A stretch of DNA of 64,000 bases from Cupriavidus metallidurans CH34. Lineage in GTDB: Bacteria > Pseudomonadota > Gammaproteobacteria > Burkholderiales > Burkholderiaceae. A program made the position numbers and the translations under genes. The stretch lies in NCBI RefSeq assembly GCF_000196015.1, contig NC_007974.2, forward strand, positions 1,488,001 through 1,552,000, written 5' to 3'. Each line of letters begins with the position of its first letter. Position 1 is the first letter of the stretch. The notes beneath the pieces were generated by a model that was not told the origin of the DNA, made no database searches, and saw only the letters and a program-made list of their open reading frames with translations. Shown here piece after piece: positions 1 through 9,385 of the stretch.

Positions 1-83
1 TGGAGGAAGGTGCCCGCCTGACACGCGCGCTGGAGCGCCTGCGCGATCATGATGCGCGCGCCGCGCTGCCCCCCGCCCAGTAA
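1..83 (+). CDS. 3' end of an unidentified protein (5' truncated by window)
   Basis: An open frame enters from the left edge and stops at TAA 81-83, followed after 22 bp by a strong terminator. Only about 26 C-terminal residues are visible, rich in Ala, Arg and Leu and helical in character, with no recognisable motif. The product cannot be named from this fragment. The stop codon together with the correctly oriented terminator is the main support that this is a real gene end. Confidence 0.6.
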   Translation, partial: EEGARLTRALERLRDHDARAALPPAQ

Positions 84-105
84 AAGCCCCCGCTGAAAAC
101 GAAGA

Positions 106-145
106 ACGCCCCTGGGCCGCCAAGTCGGTCCAGGGGCGTTTTTTT
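106..145 (+). terminator. Rho-independent terminator
   Basis: A perfect 10-bp stem pairs 106-115 with 130-139 around a 14-nt loop, and a run of seven T (139-145) follows on the plus strand. It lies just behind the stop codon of the truncated plus-strand gene. The porin gene converges from the right. Confidence 0.9.
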
Positions 146-209
146 ATCCGGCAGGACGGGGGGAAAGGCCCCGCCTGTCGGTGCCTCCCTTTAGCCGGAT
201 CGTGGATGC

Positions 210-1271
210 TTAGAAGCGGTGACGGATGCCTGCGATGGCGCCAGTCTGGTTGGCACCGGCGATAGCCGTGCCAGCACCGTTGAGGCCCAGGTTCGATGCG
301 CCCTTGTTGGTCACGTAGCCCACGTTCAGATAGGCATCGGTGCGCTTCGAGAAGGCGTAATCGGCCGACAGCACGAACATCCACGAATCGTTGTTGCTCT
401 CATGCGCATCAGTGTAGTACGCGGCACCAGTCAGGGACAGGGCCGGGGTCACGCGGTACAGGCCGCCGAGCCAGTAGACATTGTTGCGCGCGGCGGCAGT
501 AGCAGCCGTGGCCACGCCATCGTCACGCATCCAGCGATAGCCGGCGAACACCTTGGCCGGGCCAAAGTCGTAGGACGTACCGACGGCCAGACGTTTGATG
601 GCGCGGTCCGAGATGGCCGGCGTGCCGCTCTGAGTCTGGTCATAGGCGGTGCCGACCGAGAAGGCGCCGGCGGTGTAGGCCAGGCCGGCGCCGAATGCGC
701 GACCAGCCTTGTAGTTGCCCGGCACTTCGCCGTTATTGTTGGCACCCGTGCTGTAGTACCCGGTGCCGGTCAGGCCACCGAACTTGCCCGTGTACTTGAG
801 CGAGTTGTCGGCGCGGCCATTGAAGCCCGAGTCAACCGAGTTCAGCGAGTACTTCGGACCCACGCCCATCGGGTCGTAGGCACCGAACAGGTCATACAAC
901 GCGTTCTGCTGGCGGCCCAGGGTCACAGCACCAAAGCCGCCCTGCAGGCCCACAAAGGCCTGGCGACCGAACAGTCGGCTGCTCTGGCCGGACAAACCGG
1001 TGTCGATGTCGAAGCCCGACTCGAGCGTGAAGATACCCTTCAGGCCACCGCCCAGGTCTTCCACGCCACGCAGGCCCCAGCGCGAACCGGACATGTTGCC
1101 CGAGCTCACGCGCACCGCGGTACCACCGTTGCCACCCGGGGAATGGGTAGCGAATTCAATACCTGCGTCGGCGATGCCGTACAGGGTCACGTTCGAGGCG
1201 GTTTGTGCCGATGCAACGCCGGACAGGGCGCACGTACCCGCAGCCGCCAAGGCAAATAGAGCTTTCTTCAC
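210..1271 (-). CDS. general outer-membrane porin (Gram-negative porin, Burkholderiales type)
   Basis: The protein is a trimeric beta-barrel porin for passive diffusion of small solutes across the outer membrane. The start taken is GTG at 1269-1271. It gives a clean signal peptide (KKALFALAAAG, cleavage after ASAQ) and a mature protein opening with SNVTLYGIADAGIE, the standard first strand of this family. The longer upstream frame would put 38 charged residues before the signal peptide. At 353 residues it has normal length. It ends in an aromatic C-terminal strand (GIRHRF) as needed for Bam-dependent assembly. It contains the family motif GFDIDTG and the loop-3 region around FGRQAFVGL. It is monocistronic, and its long upstream region is shared with the divergent penicillin-binding-protein gene. 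Solute preference cannot be read from the sequence. Confidence 0.93.
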   Translation of the reverse strand: MKKALFALAAAGTCALSGVASAQTASNVTLYGIADAGIEFATHSPGGNGGTAVRVSSGNMSGSRWGLRGVEDLGGGLKGIFTLESGFDIDTGLSGQSSRLFGRQAFVGLQGGFGAVTLGRQQNALYDLFGAYDPMGVGPKYSLNSVDSGFNGRADNSLKYTGKFGGLTGTGYYSTGANNNGEVPGNYKAGRAFGAGLAYTAGAFSVGTAYDQTQSGTPAISDRAIKRLAVGTSYDFGPAKVFAGYRWMRDDGVATAATAAARNNVYWLGGLYRVTPALSLTGAAYYTDAHESNNDSWMFVLSADYAFSKRTDAYLNVGYVTNKGASNLGLNGAGTAIAGANQTGAIAGIRHRF

Positions 1272-1587
1272 TGTATATTTCTCTGTTTTGTTTAAGACAT
1301 TGAGATGCTTCCCCGCTCCGCAGTCGTCCGGAAAGTGCTTGCGACACAACGCCGGCGAGCGGTGACCGATAGGGGCGCATCGCAATTATTCCGATTCAGT
1401 ATGAAATTCTTGTGTCGTAACAAGAGTTATTGCCATATCAGGAATCCACCCTCATAGAGGGTTGTGCTTTCAGACGATGCGTGATTCGGGTTTTCCCTGC
1501 CCACAATTTGGTAGCATTCACACTTTTCCGAGAACGGCATTTGACGCCCCGATGACAGCGCGCAACGGGACCGAGGTGCCTGTGTCA
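1272..1587. other. divergent intergenic region, porin / penicillin-binding protein
   Basis: This 316-bp stretch has no convincing gene. It must contain both divergent promoters. On the minus strand a sequence resembling TTGTTA-N16-TACTGA lies about 130 bp before the porin start, which would give the porin a long leader. A small perfect hairpin, ACCCTC-ATA-GAGGGT, sits at 1448-1462. No known operator was recognised. Confidence 0.5.
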
Positions 1588-4068
1588 ATGCGCCTGGATT
1601 CCATCAAGACCTTCATCGCCTCACGCCTGTCGCTGATCCGTCAGCATTTGCGCCGTCCCACGCGGCGCGAGGTCGTGCTGGCGGTGGCCGCCATCCCGGC
1701 GCTGGTGCTGCTCTATATCCTGTTGCTGATCCCGTTCACGCCGGGCATCAGCGACATCCGCAAGGCCAAGTCCGAACAGCCCGCGCAGGTACTGTCGGCC
1801 GACGGCAAGGAAATCGCGGTCTACCGCTGGGCCAACCGCGACTGGGTCAAGCTTTCCGAGATCTCGCCCAATGTGGTCGACGCGCTGATCGCCACCGAGG
1901 ACCACCGCTTCTACCAGCACCACGGGCTCGACTGGCGGCGCACCGCCTCGGCCGCGCTGCATACGTTCTCGGGCGACCGCCAGGGCGGTTCCACGCTCAC
2001 GCAGCAGCTGGCGCGCAACCGCTACCCGGACGAGATCGGCCGCGCGCCCACTTTGACGCGCAAGCTCAAGGAAGCGATCACGGCACTGAAGATCGAAGCG
2101 CTTTACTCGAAGGACGAGATCCTCGAGACCTACCTCAACACGGTGCCGTTCCTGTACAACGCGTTCGGCATCGAGATGGCCGCGCGCACGTACTTCGACA
2201 AGTCCGCCGACAAGCTCGACGTGCTGGAAGCCGCGACGCTGATCGGGATGCTCAAGGGCAACAGCTACTACAACCCGGTGCTGAACCCCGAGCGCGCGCT
2301 GGATCGCCGCAACACGGTGCTGGCCCAGATGGTGAAACGCGGCAAGCTCGACCCGGCCCGCTTCGAGACGCTGAAGAAGCGGCCACTGCGCATCGACTTC
2401 GAGCGCCAGATCGAGGCACCCGGCCCCGCACCCCACTTCGCCCAGCAACTGCGCAAATGGCTGATTACCTGGGCTGACCGCAACGACTACAACCTCTATA
2501 CCGACGGCCTGGTCATCCATACGACGATCGATTCGCGTCTGCAGACCATGGCCACCCAGGCACTGACGCGCCAGGGCAACCAACTGCAATCGATCGCCAA
2601 CGCTGCCTGGGCACCGCGCGCGGGATGGTCCGAGAGCCGGGGTCTGGTGCAGGCATTCGTGCGCGAAACGCCGGAGTTCCGCGCCGCGGTGGCTGGCGGC
2701 CAGAGCGAGGAAGACGCGCTGAAGCGCCTGATGGCCGATCGCCCCTTTATGCAGGCGCTGCGCGAGCAGAAGACGCGCGTGCAGGCGGGCTTCATGGCGA
2801 TGGACCCGACAACCGGCGAAATCAAGGCCTGGGTTGGCAGCCGCGACTTCACAGTCGACGCGTTCGACCACGTAGCCCAGGCGCGTCGCCAGCCCGGTTC
2901 CACGTTCAAGCCTTTTGTCTATGGCGCCGCGTTCGCGCGCGGGCAGAGTCCCGACGAGACCTTTATCGACCAGCCGGTCGAGATCAAGCTGGCCGGTGGC
3001 GAAATCTGGCGCCCCACCGATGAATCGCCGCCCACGGGCCGCGCGCTGAGCCTGCGTGACGGTCTGGTCTACTCGAAGAACACGATCACCGCCCAACTGG
3101 TGCAGACGATTGGCGCGGACCGCGTGGCGCAACTGGCCCGTGCGATGGGCGTGCGCGACAGCAAGCTCGAAGCCGTGCCATCGCTGGCGCTGGGCACGAG
3201 TCCGGTGACGCTCAAGGAAATGGTCAGCGCCTACGGCACCATCGCCAATGGCGGGCAATACCTCGCGCCGACCATGGTCACGCGGATCGAGGACCAGCAA
3301 GGCAATGTGCTGGCGCAGTTCCGCGATCCGTCACCGCAACGCGCGTTGTCGACCTCGGCCAACGAGACGCTCGTCGACGTGATGCGCGACGTGATCGACC
3401 GCGGCACCGGCACGGCGATCCGCACCCGCTTCGGCATCCGTGCCGACGTGGCGGGCAAGACCGGCACCACCCAGGACAACGCCGACGGCTGGTTTATCCT
3501 GATGCATCCCCAGCTCGTGGCCGGCGCATGGGTCGGCTTCAACGACAGCCGCGTGACGCTACGTAGCGACTACTGGGGCCAGGGCGCACATAGCGCGCTG
3601 CCGATCGTCGGTGACTTCTATCAACGGGCCCTGCGCGCGAGGATCATCGACCCGCGCGTGCGCTTCGCGGAATCCAACGAGAAGACCTGGTACTCCGCGA
3701 TTACCGATCAGATCAAGGGCTGGTACCAGAAGCTGTTCGGCGCCGGCAAGAAGGAAGACGCCGCGCCCGTTCCACGTCCGGCGCCGCGCCGCCCGGCACT
3801 GCCGGAGACCGATAACGACGCATTGCCACCGGCCAGCGCATCGGCGGCAATCGCCGACGGCGGCATGGCACTCGACCCGGGTGAAGTGGTGGAAGCCACG
3901 CCACCGTCGTCTTCCGCAAGCGCCCCGGCAGCCCCGGCCGCTCCAACCGCGCCTGCCATCCCGGCATCAGCGCCGTCCGTGCCGGTGGTCTCGCCCGTAC
4001 CGCCAGTGGCACCTTCGGTGGCCGGCGAGCCGGCTCAGTCGGATGCGGCGCCGGCTACAGCGCACTGA
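1588..4068 (+). CDS. class A penicillin-binding protein (bifunctional transglycosylase/transpeptidase)
   Basis: The protein polymerises lipid II glycan strands and cross-links the stem peptides at the periplasmic face of the inner membrane. A single membrane anchor (about residues 29-50) is followed by a GT51 domain with EDHRFYQHHG (catalytic Glu about 104) and GGSTLTQQLARN. The transpeptidase domain has the acylated Ser in STFK (about 438), SKN (about 496) and KTGTT (about 624). The C-terminal 80 residues are a low-complexity Pro/Ala tail. The ATG at 1588 is preferred because GAGGTG lies 9 nt upstream. In-frame ATG at 1552 is an alternative that would add 12 residues. The length (826) fits PBP1a-like enzymes. 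The gene is monocistronic and converges on the EAL gene. Confidence 0.93.
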   Translation: MRLDSIKTFIASRLSLIRQHLRRPTRREVVLAVAAIPALVLLYILLLIPFTPGISDIRKAKSEQPAQVLSADGKEIAVYRWANRDWVKLSEISPNVVDALIATEDHRFYQHHGLDWRRTASAALHTFSGDRQGGSTLTQQLARNRYPDEIGRAPTLTRKLKEAITALKIEALYSKDEILETYLNTVPFLYNAFGIEMAARTYFDKSADKLDVLEAATLIGMLKGNSYYNPVLNPERALDRRNTVLAQMVKRGKLDPARFETLKKRPLRIDFERQIEAPGPAPHFAQQLRKWLITWADRNDYNLYTDGLVIHTTIDSRLQTMATQALTRQGNQLQSIANAAWAPRAGWSESRGLVQAFVRETPEFRAAVAGGQSEEDALKRLMADRPFMQALREQKTRVQAGFMAMDPTTGEIKAWVGSRDFTVDAFDHVAQARRQPGSTFKPFVYGAAFARGQSPDETFIDQPVEIKLAGGEIWRPTDESPPTGRALSLRDGLVYSKNTITAQLVQTIGADRVAQLARAMGVRDSKLEAVPSLALGTSPVTLKEMVSAYGTIANGGQYLAPTMVTRIEDQQGNVLAQFRDPSPQRALSTSANETLVDVMRDVIDRGTGTAIRTRFGIRADVAGKTGTTQDNADGWFILMHPQLVAGAWVGFNDSRVTLRSDYWGQGAHSALPIVGDFYQRALRARIIDPRVRFAESNEKTWYSAITDQIKGWYQKLFGAGKKEDAAPVPRPAPRRPALPETDNDALPPASASAAIADGGMALDPGEVVEATPPSSSASAPAAPAAPTAPAIPASAPSVPVVSPVPPVAPSVAGEPAQSDAAPATAH

Positions 4069-4095
4069 CACAGCCACACAGACGCTGGCAGTGAT

Positions 4096-4860
4096 TCAGG
4101 GCGCCGCGCGCAACGCGCGCAGCGCCTCCTCCGACAATGTCAACGCCGGTACCTCGGCGGGACGTGCCAACAGGTAACCCTGCGCATAGTCGATACCGAG
4201 TTCGCGGCACACGAGCAGATCGTCCACGCGCTCGATGCCCTCAGCCACCAGCTTCGTGCCACTGAGCTTCGCCAGCTTGCACAGCGCGCGCACGGCTTCG
4301 AGCTGGAACGTCGACGTGGCAATGCCGTCGATGACGACGCGGGCGATCTTCACGTAATCGGGCTTCATCGCGATCCACTGGCCGAGGTTGGCATGGCCGG
4401 TGCCGTAGTCGTCGAGCGCGAACTGCGCGCCGCGCGCGCGGATCGAGAAGACGGCCTTGGTCAGCGATTCCAGCGGCCCCAGTGGTGCCTGCTCGGTCAG
4501 CTCCAGCACGATGCGGTCCGAAGGCATGTCCACGCGCTGCAGGAAGTTGCGCACATCCTCCCGCGTGTCCTCGATATCACGCAGGGAGTCCGCGCTGTAG
4601 TTCAGGAATAGCTTGCCGGGCAGGCGCGCCTGCATGAATGCGGCAATCGCGGTGCGCGCGGCTAGCCGCTCCATGCGCACCAGCGCCCCCGCCCTGGCCG
4701 CTTCCGCGAACAGGGCGACAGGGTTCTCCAGCGGCGTGCCCACCGGGCCGCGTATCAGTGCCTCATACCCGAGGATGTCGCCAGTGGCGAGCGACCCGAT
4801 CGGCTGGAAAACCGGTCGCAGGTACCTTTGTTCGAGGCAATCGGCGATGGTTGGCGTCAT
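4096..4860 (-). CDS. EAL-domain cyclic-di-GMP phosphodiesterase
   Basis: This is a stand-alone EAL domain of about 254 residues, predicted to hydrolyse c-di-GMP to pGpG in the cytoplasm. The visible catalytic set is largely complete: EAL (Glu about 33 in GYEALIRG), Asn in LFLNYS, ELTE, DDYGTG, a Lys in DYVKIAR, AEGIE and the Gln of QGYLLARP. The usual KID after the metal-binding loop reads KIA, a mild deviation. There is no sensor, GGDEF or membrane segment, so activity must be controlled by expression or partners. The start is uncertain: ATG at 4860 is used, and a TTG at 4884 would add 8 residues. Neither has a clear ribosome binding site. The 175 bp upstream hold no other gene. Confidence 0.9.
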   Translation of the reverse strand: MTPTIADCLEQRYLRPVFQPIGSLATGDILGYEALIRGPVGTPLENPVALFAEAARAGALVRMERLAARTAIAAFMQARLPGKLFLNYSADSLRDIEDTREDVRNFLQRVDMPSDRIVLELTEQAPLGPLESLTKAVFSIRARGAQFALDDYGTGHANLGQWIAMKPDYVKIARVVIDGIATSTFQLEAVRALCKLAKLSGTKLVAEGIERVDDLLVCRELGIDYAQGYLLARPAEVPALTLSEEALRALRAAP

Positions 4861-5059
4861 GGTGGCGACAAGGCTTGCACTCAAACTGGCGTTGGTTCAT
4901 GCGGATCTTGCTATCGGAAGAATCCGCTCCCACCGCAGCTATCGGCATAACTCCTCCGCCACTTGAGCCACAACGCACCCTACTTGACGGGGGCATCACC
5001 CCCCACTTTCGCACCCCCTGCCCCCGGCTGCCACCGCATTTGCCACCACACCCTCAGCG

Positions 5060-6352
5060 CTACACCAGACCGATATCCCGCGAGCGCGTCCCCGGAAACA
5101 CCTGCGCCAGACGCGCATCGTCCAGGCCATACAGACGACGGAAGACACCCCCCAGCACAGCGCGGTAGTCGTTCAGCACGGGATAGTCCCGGTTCTGATT
5201 GAGCGAGGCCTGCGTCACCGCGACCTGCTCGCCGACGATGCGGCCACCACGTACATTGCCGCCTGCGACCCAGTACACCGTGCCATGACCGTGGTCCGTG
5301 CCGCGCGTGCCGTTCTCGCGGAACGTTCGGCCGAACTCCGAGATCGCCACCACCGTCGTATTGCGCCAGGTCGGGCCAATCTCTTCGGCAAATCCGGCAA
5401 TGCCGCGCCCCAGGTTATCGAGCAGGTTCGCCAGTTGGCCCTGCGCGCCCCCTTGATTGACGTGGGTGTCCCAGCCGCCCACATCGATGAAACCGATATT
5501 GAATTTATCGCGCATCAGCCCGGCCATGCGGCGGGCTTCCTGCTCGAAGCCACGGGCGCTCAGCGCGCGCCGGTTGGCCGCCTGCATTTCGTCCATGCGG
5601 CCCGACATCGACTCACCCTCCGCGCTGCGCATCGCGGCCTCATGCTTGCGCATCGCCTCGGCCTGCTCGGCAACCGTCTGGCGCAACTCGAAGCCCTCGG
5701 CAATCAGCGACTCGAAACGTGTTCCCTTGTACATCTGCGCCAGCATCTGGGTCTGGCGCGCGTCAAATGGCGTACGCCCGGTGCCCTTCAGCGACACGTT
5801 TGGCACGCTGAGCGCGCCCGACATCACCATCGGCAAGCCATCGGTAAACGCCACCGGAGCCGCCTGACCACCCATCGACTGCGCCAGGCGATTCAGGAAA
5901 CCGCTTCCGCGTGGCATGCCGCCGCCGTGCCCATCACCCGCCAGTCCGGCTTCGATGCCGTCCTGCGTCTCGAAGTGGCTGCGCGACATGTCACTGGTCC
6001 CCGCGAACGGGATGAACGCCAGTTGCTGGCGCTGCCACAGCGGCAACATCGTCGTGCCCAGTACCGGGTGCAGCGCCCAACCGTCCGCCGACAGCGGCAG
6101 CGACGCAGCCGGATCGGGCGACGCACCGTCGGCCACCGGACGCTTGATGGCGATCGTCGGCCGCGACGCATAGTAGAAATCGCTGCCCGCCGGCACCAGA
6201 ACGTTGGCCGCATCGTAGCCACCGCGCAGGAACACCAGCAGGAAGCGCGCATCGGCCTGCGCGGGCAGCGCGAACACGCGCGACGACATCGTCGGCAGCG
6301 TCAGGGCCAGCCCCGCGCCACCCAGGGTCCTGAGCCAATCACGTCGATTCAT
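5060..6352 (-). CDS. DUF1501 family exported protein with Tat signal
   Basis: The protein belongs to the DUF1501 family, distantly related to the alkaline phosphatase/sulfatase fold. No enzymatic role is established. The start at 6352 has an ideal AAGGAG 6 nt upstream and gives a twin-arginine signal (RRDWLR, then a hydrophobic run ending near FALPAQA), so the protein is probably folded before export. Conserved family segments are LLVFLRGGYD near the mature N-terminus, SRSHFETQD, GFIDVGGWDTH and SEFGRTFREN. It lies 18 bp downstream of the DUF1800 gene on the same strand, so the two are almost certainly co-transcribed and probably act together in the periplasm. Confidence 0.9.
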   Translation of the reverse strand: MNRRDWLRTLGGAGLALTLPTMSSRVFALPAQADARFLLVFLRGGYDAANVLVPAGSDFYYASRPTIAIKRPVADGASPDPAASLPLSADGWALHPVLGTTMLPLWQRQQLAFIPFAGTSDMSRSHFETQDGIEAGLAGDGHGGGMPRGSGFLNRLAQSMGGQAAPVAFTDGLPMVMSGALSVPNVSLKGTGRTPFDARQTQMLAQMYKGTRFESLIAEGFELRQTVAEQAEAMRKHEAAMRSAEGESMSGRMDEMQAANRRALSARGFEQEARRMAGLMRDKFNIGFIDVGGWDTHVNQGGAQGQLANLLDNLGRGIAGFAEEIGPTWRNTTVVAISEFGRTFRENGTRGTDHGHGTVYWVAGGNVRGGRIVGEQVAVTQASLNQNRDYPVLNDYRAVLGGVFRRLYGLDDARLAQVFPGTRSRDIGLV

Positions 6353-6370
6353 GACATGCTCCTTGCGCAC

Positions 6371-7951
6371 TCAACGTTGCATCCATTCGGGCGAACTCAG
6401 CAATACCGCATTCCATTCCTGCTGAGACCCGGCCTGCGCCAGCGCGCCGCGCGTGGCGGGGCCCAGCGTGGCTTCGATCGTGTCGTAGAACATGCGGCTA
6501 TTCGGCATCGGAAAACCACGCCGCTGCGTGGGTTGGCCATCCTCGCCAGTGAACAGGCCCGCCGGGCCGTTGCCGATGGTCCGCGCGATCTCGAAGCGCC
6601 GCACCAGTTGGCCCGAACTGGCCCACGCGCTTTCGGCGGCCGGGTAGCCGTCCGGCGTCACGTGGCCATACAGCGGCTCGCCCAACTGATTGAGCCAGTT
6701 GATTACCGGACGCAGATTGGTGACTGGCCGTCCGTCATAGGCCAGGCGCATCGACGAGACCACAAAAACCATCGGATCCTTGAACTTGCGCGCGCCGTGG
6801 GCCGCGGCACTGTCGAACTCTTTCGACAGCAGCATCGTCCGCAGCACCGCGCCGATATCGCCGTCGGTACGCGTGAACGTGGCGGCCATCCGGTCGACCA
6901 ATGCCTGCGGCGGGGTATCGGACACGAAGTACGTGGCCAGCTTCGCCGAGATAAAGCGCGCCGTGGCCGGATCGCGCGACAGGATGGTCACGGCCCGCTC
7001 CACCTCGCTGTAGCCAGTGGGCTCGATGCGCTGGCCCAGCAGCACCTTGGAACCGAAATCATGGCGATTCGGATTGAATTCGAACAGCCCGTCGCTGCGA
7101 TACATGGCCGCGCGCGCCGGCCCTAGCTTCGGCGGCTCTCCGCGCAGGTTCACACCCAGCCCGGTCAGCACGCGTGCCAGTTCCTGCACGTCCTGCTGCG
7201 TGTAGCGCGAGCCGCTGGGTCCGCCCGATATGCCCAGCGTGTGCAACTCCATCAGCTCGCGCGCGTAGTTCTCGTTGATGCGATTGGCCGCGCTCTGCGC
7301 GTTGTCCAGATACACCAGCATGGCCGGTGAGGTCACCGTCGCCATCACCAGATCCCGGAACTTGCCCAGCGCGTGCGGACGGATCGCGCGCTCCTCATAC
7401 TCGGGCAGCATCGACCCGACCTGCCCCTTGGCCGCATAGACGCTGAAGTGGTTCATCCAGAACCAGGTCATCTGCTCGCGCAACTGGCCGGGCGAGTACA
7501 ACGCCCTCAGCAGATGACGACGCTCGGTGTCGAGCACGAGTTCCCGCGTCTGGCGGTTGATCGCCTGACGCGCCTGCTGCTTCTCGGATTCGTCGGTAAG
7601 CGTGTTGATGCGCTCCCGCTCGGCGCGCACGGCCTGCTGGCGCTGTACGGCATCGCCCTGGCTGACGGGCAGCGCCGCGATTGCCGCCGCCACCGGTTGC
7701 GGGTCTGCCAGCGGCGTGTGCAACTGCTCTTCCAGATAACGCTCGCGTCCGATCGTCTGGAGGCGCTGCACGCTGGCCTGGTCAGCGCCGAAGCTGACCG
7801 TGTTCAGCCAGCGCAGGTCGGCCGACGACAGGCTGCCGGGCTGCGTCGCCCCCGATGGCGGCGTCTGGGCGCAGGCCGCCAGGAACGTTGCCGTGGCCAG
7901 CAGCGCCAGCAGGCGCTGCCACTTCCGTGCGCTCGATTTGGGGTTAACCAT
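6371..7951 (-). CDS. DUF1800 family lipoprotein
   Basis: The 526-residue DUF1800 protein is predicted to be a lipoprotein: MVNPKSSARKWQ, then a hydrophobic stretch ending in the lipobox LAAC. The start at 7951 has GGGTG upstream; an earlier in-frame start would bury the signal. DUF1800 hallmarks are visible, including HFSVYA after a WMN, ARELMELHTLG, the QQDVQELARVLTG segment, HDFGSKVLLG and the W-x-S near the C-terminus. No biochemical activity is assigned to the family. It is the first gene of a two-gene unit with the DUF1501 gene. In many proteobacteria and planctomycetes the two families sit side by side, which suggests a shared function. Confidence 0.9.
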   Translation of the reverse strand: MVNPKSSARKWQRLLALLATATFLAACAQTPPSGATQPGSLSSADLRWLNTVSFGADQASVQRLQTIGRERYLEEQLHTPLADPQPVAAAIAALPVSQGDAVQRQQAVRAERERINTLTDESEKQQARQAINRQTRELVLDTERRHLLRALYSPGQLREQMTWFWMNHFSVYAAKGQVGSMLPEYEERAIRPHALGKFRDLVMATVTSPAMLVYLDNAQSAANRINENYARELMELHTLGISGGPSGSRYTQQDVQELARVLTGLGVNLRGEPPKLGPARAAMYRSDGLFEFNPNRHDFGSKVLLGQRIEPTGYSEVERAVTILSRDPATARFISAKLATYFVSDTPPQALVDRMAATFTRTDGDIGAVLRTMLLSKEFDSAAAHGARKFKDPMVFVVSSMRLAYDGRPVTNLRPVINWLNQLGEPLYGHVTPDGYPAAESAWASSGQLVRRFEIARTIGNGPAGLFTGEDGQPTQRRGFPMPNSRMFYDTIEATLGPATRGALAQAGSQQEWNAVLLSSPEWMQR

Positions 7952-8196
7952 GAGGACACCCTCTTCTATGACAGATACAGATGGGAATGCCGGTTTGACG
8001 CCTGGACGATGCGGTTGGTTGACGGCCAAAGGTACCGAGTCTGTTACGAGAGCTTTCCGCCTGGGCCTGTCATCGCCCGGTCACACTCGCATCCGAGAAT
8101 TCGGCTTCATGACAGGCGCAGGGCCCGGGCGAATCGCATCGACGATGCGGCATCGCAGCAACGGAAAACCTTGACGCCTGATTTTTCGGCGCTTCA

Positions 8197-8212
8197 ATGA
8201 AAACGTTTTCAT
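8197..8212. promoter_or_regulatory. LacI-family operator (perfect 16-bp palindrome)
   Basis: The sequence ATGAAAACGTTTTCAT is a perfect palindrome with the central CG typical of LacI/GalR-family operators. It lies 34 bp upstream of the LacI-type gene and of the whole downstream transporter operon. No second copy is obvious between the regulator and the transporter genes. The likely arrangement is therefore autorepression of one long transcript, relieved by the transported substrate or a derivative. Confidence 0.8.
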
Positions 8213-8246
8213 CGCTGCATGCCCCCACCCCCCGACGAGGAAGCCC

Positions 8247-9323
8247 ATGGCGCCGTCCCGCCGAACCGTGTTGTCGCAAAGCGTTGCCTCCGCCGAGCCC
8301 GGTCATGGTGTGACACTGGCCGACGTCGCCCTCGCGGCGAAGGTATCGCTGGCCACCGCCTCGCGTGTGTTCAGCCATCCGCAGCTCGTCAGGGAAACCA
8401 CCGCCAACCGCGTTCACGAGGCCGCGCAGCGGCTGTCGTTCCGCCCCAACCTGCTCGGCGCCAAGCTGCGCGCGCAGCAGACCCGCATTCTCGGCGTCAT
8501 GCTGCCCACGCTGGAAAACGCGGTATTCGCCGAATGCTGGCGCGGCATCGAGGAATCGGCGATGGTCGCGGGCTACTCGCTGATGCTTGTGACGAGCGGT
8601 TACGACACCGAACGCGAGCGCGAGCGGATCGAATATCTGCTCCGTCATCGTGTCGACGGCATGGTGCTGACCGTTGCGGATGCCGCCCAGAGCCTTGTTC
8701 TCGACCAGCTCGACAAGGAGTCGGTGCCCTACGTGCTGGCCTATAACCAGGTATCGCTCCCAGGCCGGCACTCGGTGTCCGTCGACAACCGCGCCAGTGC
8801 ATGCGAGGGCGTCAAGGCGCTGATCACCGCGGGCCACCAGCGCATCGCCGTGATCTCCGGCGCCTTCATGGCCTCCGATCGCGCGCGGCAGCGCTTCGCG
8901 GGCTATGAGGACGCGATGCGCGCGCATGATTTGACGCCGCTCGCCCCGGTCTGCCTGCCCTCGCACACAGCCAGCAATGCCATGCAGATTCGTGAACTGA
9001 TGACGCGTGCCGACGCCCCCACCGCATTCTTCTGCACCAACGACCTGCTGGCGATCGGCGTAATTTCCGATCTCAAGCGGCTGGGCCGCCGCGTGCCGGG
9101 CGACGTATCCGTGCTCGGATATGACGGCATCGCGCTTGGCGCGCTGGTGGAGCCGCCGCTGGCCACCGTCATGCAGCCGAACGCCGAGATCGGCGCGCAA
9201 GCCGTTCACCAGCTTTTGCAACGGCTCCAGCATCGCAACCTGAACCACGATGACGCAGCAGAAGGCGCTTTCCTGCTGCCACACATGCTGCGCCTTGACG
9301 GTACCGTCAGCGCGCCGCGATAA
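8247..9323 (+). CDS. LacI-family transcriptional regulator
   Basis: This is a repressor of 358 residues with an N-terminal LacI helix-turn-helix (about residues 23-45: VTLADVALAAKVSLATASRV) and a hinge helix ending in KLRAQQTRILGVMLP. A periplasmic-binding-like effector domain follows, with the family signatures GYDTERERERI, VDNRASA, DRARQRFAGYEDA, FCTNDLLAIG and SVLGYDGI. A GGAAG-like ribosome binding site precedes the ATG. The first 20 residues before the helix-turn-helix are slightly longer than usual. It is encoded directly upstream of an ABC importer and a phosphodiesterase and downstream of a matching palindrome. It most likely senses the imported compound, whose identity is not known. 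Confidence 0.92.
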   Translation: MAPSRRTVLSQSVASAEPGHGVTLADVALAAKVSLATASRVFSHPQLVRETTANRVHEAAQRLSFRPNLLGAKLRAQQTRILGVMLPTLENAVFAECWRGIEESAMVAGYSLMLVTSGYDTERERERIEYLLRHRVDGMVLTVADAAQSLVLDQLDKESVPYVLAYNQVSLPGRHSVSVDNRASACEGVKALITAGHQRIAVISGAFMASDRARQRFAGYEDAMRAHDLTPLAPVCLPSHTASNAMQIRELMTRADAPTAFFCTNDLLAIGVISDLKRLGRRVPGDVSVLGYDGIALGALVEPPLATVMQPNAEIGAQAVHQLLQRLQHRNLNHDDAAEGAFLLPHMLRLDGTVSAPR

Positions 9324-9385
9324 AACCTGCCTACAAGCGCCATACGCACCACTTGCCGTCTCAACCTTCAACCAGGGAGCTTCAC

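Noticed and set aside
4901..4927. Inverted repeat GCGGAT/ATCCGC upstream of the EAL gene
   Set aside because: Only 6-bp arms with a 15-bp spacer, common by chance in GC-rich DNA, and not supported by a second copy.
5285..7126. 613-codon plus-strand frame over the DUF1501/DUF1800 genes
   Set aside because: Shadow of two well-supported minus-strand genes. Composition is Arg/His-rich with no motif.
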